Of a DNA stretch of 5,703 nt, positions 5,703 to 5,703 are shown piece after piece; the stretch's first letter is position 1; each line of letters starts with the position of its first letter. The notes under the pieces are model-generated. The model made no database searches and was not told the origin of the DNA. It saw nothing but the letters and a program-made list of their open reading frames with translations. The position numbers were made by a program, and so were the translations under genes. The DNA comes from Prevotellaceae bacterium. Lineage in GTDB: Bacteria > Bacteroidota > Bacteroidia > Bacteroidales > Paludibacteraceae. The stretch covers positions 1 to 5,703 of the forward strand of contig JAISXJ010000006.1 of the NCBI GenBank assembly GCA_031270565.1, written 5' to 3'.

Positions 5703-5703
5703 T

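Overview
The window reads as a chromosomal segment of a member of the Bacteroidota, most likely Bacteroidales. Three things point there. Two promoters carry the same TAccTTTG -7 octamer, and one has a perfect TTTG 20 bp upstream. Starts lie in A/T-rich leaders mostly without Shine-Dalgarno sites. The proteins (FISUMP-type C-terminus, RluB with a repetitive Asn/Tyr/Arg-rich N-terminal tail, a membrane-anchored coiled-coil protein, an ArnT-like GT39) are of kinds familiar from that group. This assignment rests on motifs and memory, not on a search.

Layout, left to right. (1) Positions 3-299 hold the C-terminal 98 codons of a FISUMP / C-type-lectin-like protein. Its last part (about 159-296) has the codon signature expected of a diversity-generating retroelement (DGR) variable region. 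A strong hairpin terminator follows at 321-346. (2) A promoter near 415-446 precedes a 502-residue RsuA/RluB-family rRNA pseudouridine synthase (478-1986). Its N-terminal tail contains eleven 15-residue tandem repeats (655-1149), and a terminator closes it (2009-2046). (3) A spacer of about 120 bp with no recognisable gene but some inverted symmetry (2047-2166) leads to a textbook Bacteroidota promoter (2167-2198) and a hairpin at the predicted mRNA 5' end. (4) A tight three-gene unit follows: a membrane-anchored coiled-coil protein of unknown function (2247-3137), a GT39 polyprenyl-phosphate-sugar-dependent membrane glycosyltransferase (3159-4811), and a DPM1-like GT2 enzyme (4824-5573). (5) The right edge is almost entirely a 112-bp imperfect palindrome (5591-5702) with perfect 12-bp terminal inverted repeats, probably a dispersed REP/MITE-like element.

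How the genes may work together: the GT2 enzyme probably loads a sugar onto a polyprenyl phosphate at the cytoplasmic face. The GT39 enzyme probably transfers that sugar to an acceptor on the periplasmic side. The coiled-coil protein is co-transcribed, but its role cannot be read from sequence. The FISUMP fragment and rluB are separate transcription units, each closed by its own terminator.

The items most worth following up are the possible DGR target at the left edge, the palindromic element at the right edge, and the repeat-expanded tail of the pseudouridine synthase.
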